A DNA stretch of 64,000 bases from Ceratopteris richardii (GCA_020310875.1 CM035432.1:91849018-91913017), one strand, 5' to 3'. Counted from the first letter of the stretch, positions 22,401 through 32,470 are shown. Numbers and translations: made by a program. The notes: generated from the letters alone by a model not told the origin.

Positions 22401-23011
22401 GAGATGTAGCATCTATCAAGTCTAGCTCTCCGCAGATCCTCGCCCGCTTGGAGATTCGACCAGGAAAAGCCATTCGAGTCTTTGAATTCGACCAGATCTA
22501 AGTGGAGTTTGGTCATGTCCCACGTTTCTTTCTCCCGACTGTCGATGACCCTGCCCTTGCCCATCCATCTGTCCGAAGGGTCCTCCACCATGTTGAAGTC
22601 TCCACAAATAAGCACATTGTGGGGAAGCGAGTCAAGAGAAGCCCAAGTGTTCAGCCTCTCCCAATCCCCGTTAGGGGCGTACAAAGAAACCATAGTAGCA
22701 CAGAGGGGAGCGCCAAAAGAAACCGCGATCCAGCGGTGATTTACATCTTCAATGGAGATCTCAAGCTTTTCAAGCCAGGGTTGTTTAACACCGATAGCCG
22801 TTCCACCGGATCCCCGCTGGTGCTTTGTTGGGATCCACTCGTGGGCCGAGGAAATCTGCCTGAGCCGTTTCAGAAGGTCTTCTCCGTCAATTTTAATCTC
22901 TTGAATGCATATAATGTCTGGTTTTAAGCTAATGTCGCGGAGCCATTGACCAATGATGGCCGCTCTTGAGGGGTCGGTTAGCCCCCTAGCATTTAACGAA
23001 ATGACAATCAT
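19439..23011 (-). CDS. LINE ORF2: endonuclease, reverse transcriptase, zinc-binding tail
   Basis: There are 1190 uninterrupted codons. Residues 1-230 form an APE-type endonuclease (MIVISLNARGL at the start, CIQEIKIDG, LICGDFNMVEDP, ISDHYPIVI). The RT covers about 440-760 (LPLGKSPGPDGLTNEFFKSF, SIRQGCPLAPLLFAI, MRLFADDMNAF with the F/Y-ADD catalytic motif). The C-terminus holds a zf-RVT domain (LWQILHRGIWTNHKASKICG, then CKRCHRAIEDVPHIFLTCP). The ATG overlaps the ORF1 stop as ATGA, which suggests termination-reinitiation. A TAG at 19441-19439 ends the frame. Past it the same frame stays open for about 83 codons (EVLWKIWRERC and on) to a TAG at 19189-19187, so this copy probably lost its last part by one point mutation. 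The catalytic domains are complete. Confidence 0.95.
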   Translation of the reverse strand: MIVISLNARGLTDPSRAAIIGQWLRDISLKPDIICIQEIKIDGEDLLKRLRQISSAHEWIPTKHQRGSGGTAIGVKQPWLEKLEISIEDVNHRWIAVSFGAPLCATMVSLYAPNGDWERLNTWASLDSLPHNVLICGDFNMVEDPSDRWMGKGRVIDSREKETWDMTKLHLDLVEFKDSNGFSWSNLQAGEDLRRARLDRCYISQSFTYRWGHPSITQRTDLTISDHYPIVITFRPSNLTHKAPWFHANASTFSLPSVHQEIADVWKVAFASGLAPAKCWRSAVDKSRKIMIRTKKTLEAVRRARREALYHRLWRLEEEVNKGKHQAQKGLRKIRAALRYEEEIQRKNLQIFFKEWWAGKADKPTKEMCNILKRKHNRETIPLLLDPHGNVCKSEEDNVGIIEGHFTRLLGTSNPLSHHRRDCMAAISRVSPRRIPPNLHSLLHAPISEAEIIEVIDALPLGKSPGPDGLTNEFFKSFKLVVATPLRLVWQEALKFGALPSCINNGIIKLIHKKGEKNRIENWRPITMLQTGYKIVAKVIANRLACHLRSWLSEDQKGFIKGRSILETILDIWEGIQFANESNQDVVFLKIDFDKAYDRLEWDYILQSLQDLGCSQKFTKMIATLLGNATTQINVNGKLSKAIHLKRSIRQGCPLAPLLFAIATEGLSGLVAHHVEAGNIKGLQLPHDHSQIIMRLFADDMNAFVHNDNSSLETFWRCLDTFCEASGSKINHNKTAFRAIVGHQPSLLIDHGCQIIPQGQIFRLLGIPLGFGVSMEQRWNWVLAKLENKLNYWRGMQINLAGRAMVINTFLLSSTIYFLSCWRPNEQGLSKLNSICRNFLWTGDHNRRGVPKIKWTICASPRDSGGLGILDIGCMANKLAAKWMIKAWCNREASWAKLIFRNKNELALTGSPNWKNLDIMTLLFSPIPVFPKGSTLVCSLWKGWNKVKRFTRISEDWKWAAGIRQNDSIWFPIHGIRSVESWNIQNAKKLWNKGFKKWKHLWKHDTNSWINYEDIDPRINISYEEWNTLQSKCLAWDRCKTRLLMGHDAPNARGLKWHNGNSLLKIPNIKETTDLQISLNKKWSLSWTRLRWDMKFMGIWHPLIEIKKSVLLWQILHRGIWTNHKASKICGTPPWCKRCHRAIEDVPHIFLTCPNSYRIWQMVGLKIRVQKQLSWKQVLLGEAIGCSAAL

Positions 23012-24396
23012 TTTTGTGTTGATCCCTCTTTGCGGGAGGGAGCCTTGTCCTTTCTTCTCTTGGCTTCATCTTTCTTTTTCGCTGGGATCTGATCCCGACT
23101 TAGAAATCGATTCTTATGAGGGCTTTTCCAGGGTAGCTCCAAAGGCTGTTTCCCTTTGCGGGATGCCTCCCGCTGAGGAGAATTGGGCCCCGTGCTCAGC
23201 ATCGTTTCCGGGATCGTCGATCCAATGATGGAACTTTCACTATCCATGTTGTCTTCATTATTAGTAGTGAAACCATCTTCTTTGCTTGTAGTGTAGCCCT
23301 CCTGGGGGGTTTCTTTGTTGTCAGGGATCTCTAGGGCTTCGTCGTAGTTGTCTACCTCAGGTGGCTTCCCTCCTGGGTAGTCGAGCTCGTTGATCTCCTT
23401 TCCAAGATTGCAATACAAATTGTTGCGTGGGGTAATTGGCAGGTTGTTCCTCTCGTCGTTGGCCCTCGGACTTCTTTTCCTTCTTCTTCTAACTTCAGTA
23501 AATCCTTCGGCGTCAGCTTGTGTTTTGAGGGGGCCCTTGCCTTCCCCATCCTTGGTCAAGTGGGTCAAGTCATCAGAGTTGTCTTGAGCGGTTTTGGAGG
23601 CTTCTTGCCATCGCTTGTTTTTTTGCCTGAGAGGGCATTCTTTAATCCTGTGACCTTGCTGGCCACAACGAAAGCACGCGTTGGGGAGGTTTTTGTAAGT
23701 GATATCCTGCTCCCAAAAATCTCCTTCTCCCATGTCCACTTTGATCGTTGTTGGAAGCGGCGAGCTGAGGTCGGCCTCGACGCAGATTTGTGGGTGCCAT
23801 CTAGCATTGAACGAGTGTCTTGCACCCTCATATATGAGACCACCAATGTCTTCGCGTGAAGCCAGCGGCTTGCCGATGGGTGAGACTATGTCCCACACGA
23901 AGTTGTACAGGAAGTATGGGAGGTTGGGGAGCTCAACCCAAAGAGGGTACCGGAGTGATTTCGATTTGTCGGGGGTAAAGTCCGGGGACCATCTGAATAA
24001 GCACAGGGTCGTCCGGCCGAGCTGCCAGGTGCCAACGCTTAGGGCTTGGAACGCCATCTCTTCATTTTCAAAGACAAGCAGCATGTGGTTTGCTGGTAAG
24101 AACTGACATTTGCTGACTATTAGTCCTCGAGGGAACCACTCTTTTCGAAGCCATTGTCGCACGATTTTGAGCGGTGGCCTAGGGCCAAACACTTGGCCGA
24201 CGAGGCAGACTTTCTTGAGCTCCTCCTGAGCAGACAGAACCGCGGGTCTACTGAGGGACACAACGGGGGATTCAGCGCTTTCGGATGCCCTAGGGGCGGC
24301 ACACGACCCCCCCTCCAGCAGAGCGGCCAGGAAATTGGTCTCCCCAGGGGGAGGGACCCGATTGCTTTTCACGAGGGAGGAAGAAGCCACCTCCAT
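23008..24396 (-). CDS. LINE ORF1: DUF4283-zinc-knuckle RNA-binding protein
   Basis: Start chosen at 24396 (MEVASSSLVKSNRVPPPGE), where the ATG has a good GGCCATGG context. An upstream in-frame ATG at 24516 would add 40 unlikely residues. The product is 462 aa. A DUF4283-like domain covers about residues 55-215 (VFGPRPPLKIVRQWLRKEWF, then YPLWVELPNLPYFLYN). A CCHC knuckle follows: CFRCGQQGHRIKECPL. The C-terminal half is charged and probably disordered. The role is to coat LINE RNA in the retrotransposition particle. No stop or frameshift is seen, which is unusual in this window. Confidence 0.9.
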   Translation of the reverse strand: MEVASSSLVKSNRVPPPGETNFLAALLEGGSCAAPRASESAESPVVSLSRPAVLSAQEELKKVCLVGQVFGPRPPLKIVRQWLRKEWFPRGLIVSKCQFLPANHMLLVFENEEMAFQALSVGTWQLGRTTLCLFRWSPDFTPDKSKSLRYPLWVELPNLPYFLYNFVWDIVSPIGKPLASREDIGGLIYEGARHSFNARWHPQICVEADLSSPLPTTIKVDMGEGDFWEQDITYKNLPNACFRCGQQGHRIKECPLRQKNKRWQEASKTAQDNSDDLTHLTKDGEGKGPLKTQADAEGFTEVRRRRKRSPRANDERNNLPITPRNNLYCNLGKEINELDYPGGKPPEVDNYDEALEIPDNKETPQEGYTTSKEDGFTTNNEDNMDSESSIIGSTIPETMLSTGPNSPQREASRKGKQPLELPWKSPHKNRFLSRDQIPAKKKDEAKRRKDKAPSRKEGSTQK

Positions 24397-24537
24397 GGCC
24401 AAAGGTGCACCACTATAACTTTCTAAACCCCAAGGCAGGCCCCGCCAATAGGGGAGGATCTGACCGCAGACCAGGTAGAAATCGAAGCCAGCCCCCCCAA
24501 AAACCAAGAAGCCCAAGTCCCCTTTTCGACCGCTTCC

Positions 24538-24690
24538 CTTTTTTCTTTTTTCTCTTTCTCTTTTTTCTTTCTTTCTTCTTTTTTTTTTTTCTCTCTTTTT
24601 TTTTTTTCTTTTTTTTTTTTCTTTTCTTTTTTTTTTTCTCTCTTCTTTTCTTTTTTTTTTCTTCTTCTCTTTTTTTGAGAAAAAAAGGCT
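24538..24690. repeat. Polypyrimidine (plus) / polypurine (minus) tract in the LINE 5' UTR
   Basis: About 150 bp of almost pure T and C on the plus strand lies just upstream of LINE ORF1. On the LINE transcript it is an A/G-rich leader. Confidence 0.9.
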
Positions 24691-24894
24691 CCCTTACGAC
24701 CTCAGAGCTGCGGTTGGCGGGTTTCGAGGGGGGCCAGAGCGCGGGCAGCAGTAAATGTCACCTCCCCCCATTATGGTAGAAGCCACGTGGCCGGCAGTCG
24801 CGCGCAAGACGTGGGGCCAACGCGCCAATCAAGCAGGTATCGCCGATCGCGGGATCCTTGTCTTAAAATGGAGGGGTGAGCCCGCGTGGTCTAT

Positions 24895-25210
24895 CACGTC
24901 CGAGTGTCGCCGGAGCCGCAGGTGTCGCCGGGCACGAGGCCGATCGGGTGTCGCCGGCCGTCACAAACAACGCCGCAGGTATCGCCGGAATCGCCGCAGG
25001 TATCGCCGGATTCGCAAGTATCGCCGGAGCCGCAGGTGTCACCGGGCACGAGGCCGATCGAGTGTCGCCGATCGTTACAAACAACGCCGCAGGTATCGCC
25101 GGATTCGCCGCAGGTATCGCCGGGTTCGCAAGTATCGCCGGATTCGCCGCAGGTATCGCCAGATCCGCAGGTATCGCCGCAGGTATCGCCACGGGTATCG
25201 CCCTTGAGCT
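24895..25210. repeat. GC-rich tandem repeats in the LINE 5' UTR
   Basis: Short units built on GCAGGTATCGCCGGATTC repeat at 15-18 bp. They sit inside a larger repeat of about 114 bp: GGAGCCGCAGGTGTC recurs at 24912 and 25026, each followed by ACGAGGCCGATCG. A second pair of related blocks built on ACTTGGCTTGGAGCC lies near 25230 and 25450. The layout resembles promoter monomers known at the 5' ends of some LINEs. A promoter role is inferred. Confidence 0.8.
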
Positions 25211-25661
25211 CGTGATACCGGAAGCCCGATACTTGGCTTGGAGCCGATCGCAAGGAGCACGATCGAGGGTTCCGGTCGTGTCGACACCTCACCCCTCAAC
25301 CCAAAGGGAGGGGGAGGAGGTCACGACGAAACCCGATCGCGATGCACGAAATCCGAGGGTGACTCGATGCAGTACCTCCCGGAACACGATAACTGGAGCC
25401 GAAAGAGCACGAGCCCTGGAGTCCGCGATACCGGGAGCCCGCCCGTCCGACACTTGGCTTGGAGCCTATCGCAGGAACACGCAACTGAAGATTGAGGCGG
25501 CAGGCAGACGTCAAATCGCTGTAATCATCGGGCCCAAGAGTTCACTGTAGCCGCGTCGCCATTCCCTGTGTTCCGCCATAGCTGTTCCGCTCCCAACTGC
25601 CTTTCAATCGCCATGCTGAGATGTTGGTCTCTAGATCAGCCAAAGCACTGAATGCGGTATC

Positions 25662-25676
25662 GAATTGTACAGCTTT
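25662..25676. repeat. LINE target-site duplication, right copy
   Basis: GAATTGTACAGCTTT directly abuts the LINE 5' end. A matching 15-bp copy at both ends implies that the element is not 5'-truncated relative to this insertion. Confidence 0.9.
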
Positions 25677-26958
25677 GTATCATTCTTTGGCACATGAAAT
25701 AAATGAAAAAAGACCATTTTTCTAGGTCACGATTTCCCTAACCTAAGGCAATTTAGAGAAACCTTCCTTGAGCAATTCAATGTAGAATTAAGGAATTACT
25801 AGCTAAAGATCTTCCATAACTTAGGAAAACATATACAAGTGCACAAGATTTTCAAAATCACTCAAATACTGTTTATTTCTGGATGGAAATTGCTATACCA
25901 CATAAGGAAATTGTGAGTGGGATTTTTGGTGTTTTTAAAGTGATGTCTTAGTTTTTGAGGTACACAAGGTTCAACATAAGCTTGTATTACCCATAGGCTA
26001 GTCAAGAACCAAAAAATAAGAAAAATTTCACCCACAATTGCTCAAACCTTTGTGGCAACAAGTCATGTTTGCTTGTTTTAACCCTTACGAGTCTAGACTA
26101 ATGTAATGTTCTAGTCAAAAATCCATTTTTGAGATATTAGAACCTACTAGAAGACTTATCCATTTTAATATATGACATTTTGAAGTTAAGCTTAAGGTGA
26201 GAGCAAGGCATCAAGGGAGTCTCGAGAGATCTTCCATCACATAAAGGAGGGCGAACAGACCACCAAAAGAGACTTCAATCTAGGCCACCTCTAAAGAGTA
26301 AAAGGCCTTGAGATATAGGCCACCTATAGGAAGGAAGGACTTGAGTTTTTATCTTCTTCACTCAAGATCTTTGAAGATTTCTTATTCAATCCATCTGCTT
26401 ATGCGCTATACATAGATCCAAGCTCACCTATTCTTTCCTTCCCAAGCATAGATATAAAATTATGGTATGATTCTTTGAAGGTGTATAGTTTTGATTGCTA
26501 ATTCAAATTGAGCGTCAATTTCACATAGATCCAAGTAAGATTTGTAGCATCGAAGTACTTTTTGTTGATGACATGACTTGTGACTCATTTGAATTTTTAA
26601 CTCGATGAGTGCAACTGATCCATTTTGTATCAAGGTGACATTGCATTTCATATCATTTTTATATTGTATCTCGTTGTATTTGGGTTAATTATCATTTGCT
26701 TCTACCATTGTATTCATTCTCCTTCAAGGGGAATTATCCCACACATGATGTCCTTTGTCTCTCATCCAACTCTATATAACCAAGGCCTTTTGTACTTGAT
26801 AAGAAGCTTGTAGAGCCTTCTCCATGTTTTTAGAAAGCTCATTTCTAATCCATGTGAGTTTACCCGTTTCTTGGTCTACTCACATTGAGTCTCTTACACT
26901 CTTGAATTTGTGATTACACTCTTCTTTTCATTTTGCTTCCATGCATGTATTCTCTACA
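25677..26958. other. AT-rich stretch ending in a possible copia LTR
   Basis: No protein recognised. The end at 26951-26958 (tctctaca) immediately precedes a primer-binding-like site. Part of this stretch may therefore be an old LTR whose left boundary I could not place. Confidence 0.4.
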
Positions 26959-26970
26959 TGGTATTAGAGC
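26959..26970 (+). other. Primer-binding-like site of an unplaced copia relic
   Basis: TGGTATTAGAGC differs by one base from the canonical TGGTATCAGAGC and is preceded by CA, as an LTR end would be. No gag could be read downstream. Confidence 0.5.
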
Positions 26971-27421
26971 ACTATGTTGACGTCACAGTGTAAAATGGAT
27001 CTTTTAGATGCAAGTATGTAGAGATAATCAATAACAAAATCTCATAAAAACACACATAGAATAGAGAGAGACAAGACTAGGTACGATCTCTGCCCACATA
27101 CTCTGATGGATGATTCTCTCAGCGTATGTATATTTATAGGTATTTTCATTATGTATTGAAAAGAAGATACATGAGGGCGGCTCTTTAGAAAGCATGCATT
27201 TATGAAAATATACTTTATTTAGAAAACATTTATGAAAATATGAGTAGCTCCATGTGTATTCATGCCCTCATGATTCTTCACCTGCTAAATCAAATCACAA
27301 TCACATTATAAAACTCAAGACATTAAACTCCATTCAACATTCCATTATTTTGTAAAGTATAGCATGCCTCCAAGTTGACAAGAAACTGACCTTAGTTGAT
27401 AAGAATAAAATAAACATGGAT

Positions 27422-27540
27422 TGTAGCGTTTCCTCAATCACAATATTTCGATCACTCAAAAATAATAGAGGAGAGAAAAATACAGAGATTGCACAAGATT
27501 AGAGAAAACCTGATGCAGAAGAGTAGAAAAGATATGACTC
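27422..27540 (-). repeat. Gypsy LTR fragment
   Basis: It begins TGTAGCGTTTCCTCAATCA and closely follows the LTR sequence adjoining the gypsy primer site at 38700-38800 (same TGTAGC start, aataatagaggag core, and agagattgca). Read on the minus strand it ends in CA. I could not define its other edge. Confidence 0.6.
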
Positions 27541-27654
27541 AAAGAAAGAGGAATTCTGATATTATAGATGAGAATCAATGATTACAATAACTTTGGAAAA
27601 TAACTTCTTGATGAAACCTCTACCTCTCGACCACCCCCAAGCTATCACAATCTC

Positions 27655-27678
27655 ATTCACACTCGCACTCTTAATCTT

Positions 27679-27711
<33 letters not shown>

Positions 27712-27733
27712 CACTCTCACTCTCACTCTCAAT
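27655..27733. repeat. (CTCACT)n microsatellite
   Basis: Hexamer CTCACT runs with small variations. The following stretch to 28420 has no recognised gene and includes a 20-bp (GA)n run at about 28208-28228. Confidence 0.9.
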
Positions 27734-28422
27734 CACAAGGTAATTCTTTGATTTTTGTGCTTCCCCCTTTGTTGATGTGCAAGTCTCCATATAGTAGAGT
27801 TTGATCGTTGCCCAAAAAAGTGTGTGATGCACCAAATTTAGAAAAGGTCAAGTTTTTCCAAAACTTTTGCAAAAAAGCCATGCGATCGTAGTGTCCTTTC
27901 TTTGCATACCTGTCAAAAATAGGAGACAAACACTGAAAAAGACACATCCAAAAATATCCATAATTAGACATGATGACATGTAAGCATCAAAATCACAGAT
28001 TCGAATAGAATTAGAGAAGCCCTGTTTTTTTTAAGTGTTGGAAAATAGCACTTTTCAAAGCCTTATAACTCAAAAACAGTGAGGGATCAATGCAAGATTG
28101 TGAGAGATACTTCTATTCAATTTTTCGAACTTCACAATAGTGTTAGAGACAATCTAGGTCCAAATCTGCCTCTAAATGCCACTTTGGAGCCCTACAAGCT
28201 TCAAAACTCTAGAGAGAGAGAGAGAGAGTAAAATCAAGGCATTTTCTTACAATGAAGTAAATGTAGAGCCCTGAACGAGGTACTTAAAACATGATTCATA
28301 AAAATTGCACATAAACACTTTTATTCTCTTATACTTGCTCTACCTTTCTCTCACAAGATTTTTTCTTAATTCTTTCATCTTCACCTCTAAGGGATTTCCA
28401 TGAGGTGTCTTGATATGTAGAA

Positions 28423-28660
28423 GTCGATATCAGGCATCGACTTTGAGCTGCAAGTCGATGCCTGGCATCGATTTTGAGCTACAAGTCGATGCCTGGCATC
28501 AATTTTCAGCTACAAGTCGATGCCAAGCATGGAATTTTAACTACAGGTCGATGCTAGGCATCAACTTTGGGCTACACGTCGATGTCAGACATCAACTTTT
28601 ATCACCAGGGTCGATGCCATGCATCAAATTGCACCTTAAAGTCAATGTCTAGCATCGAGC
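28423..28660. repeat. Degenerate palindrome array of T2 copy B, 8 units
   Basis: Centres are at 28432, 28463, 28494, 28525, 28556, 28587, 28619 and 28650, again 31-32 bp apart. Units carry point changes from GTCGATGCCWGGCATCGAC. The array lies directly upstream of an intron acceptor and the ParB-like pseudo-exon, the same place as intron 1 of the intact gene. Confidence 0.9.
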
Positions 28661-28714
28661 TATAGCTGAAAATCCACATTCACAGAGGTAAAACCAAATT
28701 TCTATACATTTCAG

Positions 28715-29840
28715 GGACACTGAGGGAAGAGTGGACAAGAGTGTGAAGAAGCTTTGGGTGACTATGAGCATAGGAGAACAACCTCACGAGAGGAGCATGG
28801 GTCACCCCATGAAAGGAAAGAAAAGGATGGCTTCATTATCCATTGAGAGGACAAGCAACCCAATTCCCATTTGATCTGGTGGGCATAGCAGCATAAAGCC
28901 TATTGATAATGATCCAATGAGGAAGGAGAGGCCAAAGGAAATTGTGGTTAATAGGAAAGATCGACTACTACGGGACATGACAACTCTAGAGTGGTGTCTT
29001 CAATACATCAAAGAGAAGAACGCTACTCGTATTTGCAGGAGCATATGGAAGGGGAAAGCTCATGACAACAGAGGCTTTTCAGTATGGCTTGGTGTTCAAA
29101 GTGGACTATGAGGATGAAGATATAGACAACCTTTTGTTTCTTGTGGAGACATTTAAAGGCTTAAGGAATGCAATCTGCAAAATGGAGCTCTTGTGCCCAA
29201 AGTGTTGTGTGTGAGAGAAGCTTGCAGATATTTGCAGGGACTCAAAGAATTTTATCAAGGATTTAATGCCTTGGACCCAAGGGAACATAATGCCAACACA
29301 GCAAAAAAAATGACAACCCCAATAAAGGAAAAGGGTAAGAAGTTTGTATAGAAGAAACGACTAAAAAAGTTGAAGAAAACCATAGATGAAGCATCCTTTG
29401 AGACAATTTTTGACTCAGAGGATGTTATTGTTGCACATGGTGGAGAACTTGCATCAGGGATCTTGGGTACTAAACAAAATAGGATGAGGGAGGATATTTC
29501 CAAGAGAAAACTTGTTAGAAAAGGGCAGCTATTCCACCTTCTCATTAATATCATCCATAGACCAACAATTGATCCAGTCATAGGGAGGAGGCCCCTTGAG
29601 ATATAGGAGCCACATAATTTGCATGTGCGGAACCTAAAGAAAAAGATGAAGATCAATCCTCATGCAACTATAGTTCCTTTTCTCGTGATGGTGGACCCAA
29701 ATGAATATAGCTCTATGGATGATTTCAATGACACGTTTTTTGAGGATTACACGTACTATGTGATTGGTGGATCATGCTTTGCAGAGGCCCATTTTTGCAA
29801 GGTTTCATTGAAAGGAGGAAGAAGGATGTCCTCATAAAAA
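28715..29840 (+). pseudogene. Decayed exon 2 of the ParB-methyltransferase gene
   Basis: It opens after an acceptor (catttcag) matching that of the intact exon 2, then follows it in order: LLRDMTTLEWCLQYIKEKNA, DYEDEDIDNLLFLVET, LPINIIHRP-like, LHVRNLKKKMKINPHATIV and YYVIGGSCFAEA. The ParB-box His of the intact copy (GGSHSTEA) is lost here (GGSCFAEA). Frameshifts and stops occur near 29030, 29310, 29350 and 29607. Homology ends just after this box at about 29795, so the methyltransferase half is missing. Confidence 0.85.
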
Positions 29841-31890
29841 AGTTGAGAATGAATTTAACTTAGGTGTTACGACTTTCAAAATGACACAGTTAAAATAACA
29901 TGAGCTCTATAGAGTACTGAAGATACCTTAAGGAAAGAAGCTTGAAGATTTACCTTATGATATTAGTTTTCAAACGTTTCCATGATTAACTTCTTTCACT
30001 TTATCTAGGAAAAGTCAATTATATCCAAAGGAGCAATGTTTATAGAAATCTTTAGCATTAAGTCCCCTCTTCGCATAAGGTTAAGGAGAGATCACACAAG
30101 AACTTCGAACTTAGAGGCGAAGAAATGGGCACATGGATACCATAAACTTGGAGGTTTTCGTTCAAAGAGTAATAATGTAGGCTCTTTAGTATTATGTGCA
30201 TGAGCTTTAATTATTAGTGATTCTGGATGCTTCTCTAAATGATGGCACCATTTGATAAGAGATGTTGTATGAACAAAAATGATCGACAATTTAAATCTGA
30301 ACTAGTTTTCGATTTGTAAGAAGGACAAAGCAAGCCCTGTAGCTCCCTTCTGTATTGAACACTAATTATGACAAAGGCTGAATGAGTATCAGCATCACTT
30401 ATCATCACCAATCTTCACGTTGTGTATTTATCTTTCTCTCAAGATAGCTCTATCGATCAGTGGTCCTTTGTAGTTCTGCACAAAAAGCAAATCTTATTAC
30501 TCTCAATTCCTCCATTACCATTAATCTACATAATTTATATTCGCCTTCATCTTGCGTTTTGTTTCTATTGTGCTGGAGTCAGCACAAAATAATGCACATG
30601 TAGCTCTTCTGTTCATCTCTAATAGGTCTTTGGCTTTGCATGAACACACAGACAAAGCTTCTTTCCCAAATTTTTGCATGCACTTTGTTCAAAAAACTAT
30701 CAGCCTTCTCTGTGTCTTTTGTACTTCTTTGCTCAGCGAATCAAAACCTTATTGTGCATAACGACTAGTCTGTATCTTCAACACCAAGGCAAAACTCCTT
30801 TGAATCATAGGACATTACAACTCCTTGCTAAATTAATCATGTTCAACAAGCAATCCCATAATACATCAAACTCTGAGCTACTTAATGTGTGCGACATTCA
30901 AAAATAAGAAATGTAAACAATTTGTTACATTGCATAATAACAGAGAACGATTCATGATGCATAACAGTTAAACAACTTCTTACTCTGCTATGACAACAGT
31001 TAAAGTGCTTAATGGTAAAGAAAGAAACCAATAACTTTATACACACGTGTAATTGGAGGATTTCAGAATTCACCCTATTTCCATAGAAGAAGCCTATTCG
31101 AATCATCACTTACTAACAACAACAGTTAAAAATTGTTTCCACCAATAGTATGTGATTTGGATCAAGCTCATGGCATTGATTAATTATCTGTACCTTGTCT
31201 AAAAAATTAGCGAATCCTCAATCGATTCCAGAGTTTCTACTCTCCCTATCCTTTGGATCAAACGAATTCCTTCGATGCAGCTGAACCTGAAGGTATGCGT
31301 ATTGCCTATGGCTCTCCCTTTCACATGCTATTCAACAGGCTCTTTCTTCCCCTCCGAACAGTAGCTATCTGCATCTATCCATCGATCATTTGCATAGCCT
31401 ATTACTGATCATTTGCAGATCAGTAAGGCACCCCCCCCCCCCCCCCCCCCCCTTCAGTATCAAAAGTTTTGCCTCCTTTCATCCTCCCATGTTCGAGGCA
31501 ACCGTCTTCCCACATCGATTCATTCAAATTGAAGTGAAAGGTATTTCTGTTCTTCTTAGTGTTCTTTTCAATGAACAGAGAGCTTCTTTAGTGTGATTGC
31601 ATATTGGCTCCACGTTGATCAACACTCTTCACACCATAAACATGGAGCTGATTCCTTCTTCTGTGATCCCCCCTTCGCTTCATACCCCCCTACAGATCTT
31701 TCTCGTAATGTGCCTCTCTCCCTTTTTTGTCCTTTCTCAGCCGCATTCCCTTTCTTCTCTTTTTGAACTTCTTGCGCTTCTTGTAGCTCCACGTAACCAC
31801 AATGCTAAAAACAAGAAAGGAAGTCCCCAAATTCACGTATTTCTTTTCTTTTATTAATATACTATATTATAATTATTTATTTTTTGCATC
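29841..31890. other. No recognised gene; contains a 22-nt poly-C run
   Basis: AT-rich sequence with no convincing homology by eye. A pure run of 22 C lies at 31431-31452. It separates the two oppositely oriented halves of T2 copy B. Confidence 0.5.
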
Positions 31891-31926
31891 TCTATGTGGA
31901 TGTTTGGCATCGAGTTGGAGGCAAAA

Positions 31927-32313
31927 GTCGATGCTTGGCATCGACTTTCATAGAAAACTTGATGCTATGCATCAACTTGCACTTGCAAGTCGATAGTTGG
32001 CATTGACTTGTCTATCAAAGCTGATGCCAAGCATTGACTGGCACCCCCAAGTCGATGTTAGGCATCGACTTGCACCTGGATGACAATGTCATGCATTGAG
32101 TTGCATCTCCAAGTCAATGCTAGGCATTGAGTTGGTGGGGAAGGTCGCCAAGCATCGACTTTGATACACAAGTCTATGCCAGGCATTGACTTGTAGGGCA
32201 AGTTGATGCCTGACATCAAGTTGTCTACAAAAGTCGATGCCAAGCATCAACTTTGGTCTCCAACACGATGTGAGGCATCGACTTAAAGCTCCAGGTTGAT
32301 GTCTGGCATCGCC
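31927..32313. repeat. Degenerate palindrome array adjoining T2 exon 1 copy, about 13 units
   Basis: Centres run 31936, 31967, 31998, 32029, 32060, 32091, 32122, 32150, 32181, 32211, 32242, 32273 and 32304. The 31-bp step persists despite many point mutations. A weaker half-unit lies near 31905. On the minus strand the array follows a T2 promoter and exon 1, as in intron 1 of the intact gene. Confidence 0.9.
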
Positions 32314-32435
32314 TTATAGGTAGAAAAATAGAAAATTTGCATGCAATAAAATTTCAAAGCCAAAAAATACAAGAATTTTCTTATAGTTAAAGAGAATCTT
32401 TATGGAATATTTATTAAAGAAAGAATTTTGGGTAC

Positions 32436-32470
32436 CTCTATGGATTCTTCATAGCACTCTTCTTGTCCAT
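32436..32470 (-). pseudogene. Exon 1 remnant of the T2 gene
   Basis: It reads MDKKSAMKNP then a stop, ending AGAG|GTACC. The intact exon reads MMEKKNVGKSTK and ends AGAG|GTAGG. Start, donor site and distance to the promoter are preserved. One nonsense change and a 3-nt length difference are seen. Confidence 0.75.

Larger units (their letters stand above)
19048..25661 (-). mobile_element. Near-intact plant LINE (L1-like), 6.6 kb
   Basis: The insertion is bounded by a 15-bp target duplication, GAATTGTACAGCTTT, at 19033-19047 and 25662-25676. On the minus strand it holds a 5' untranslated region of about 1.3 kb, ORF1, ORF2, a 3' UTR and an A-rich end (about 19042-19053). It is markedly more GC-rich than its surroundings. 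That fits either recent arrival or distinct codon use. Only one internal stop is seen, near the end of ORF2. Confidence 0.92.

Noticed and set aside
20477..24800. Plus-strand open frames up to 335 aa
   Set aside because: They lie opposite LINE ORF1 and ORF2 and match no family. They are shadows of the GC-rich LINE coding strand.
24755..25550. Arg-rich and Gly/Ile-rich frames (150-224 aa)
   Set aside because: They derive from the GTATCGCCGG repeats in the LINE 5' UTR, which are open in all frames.
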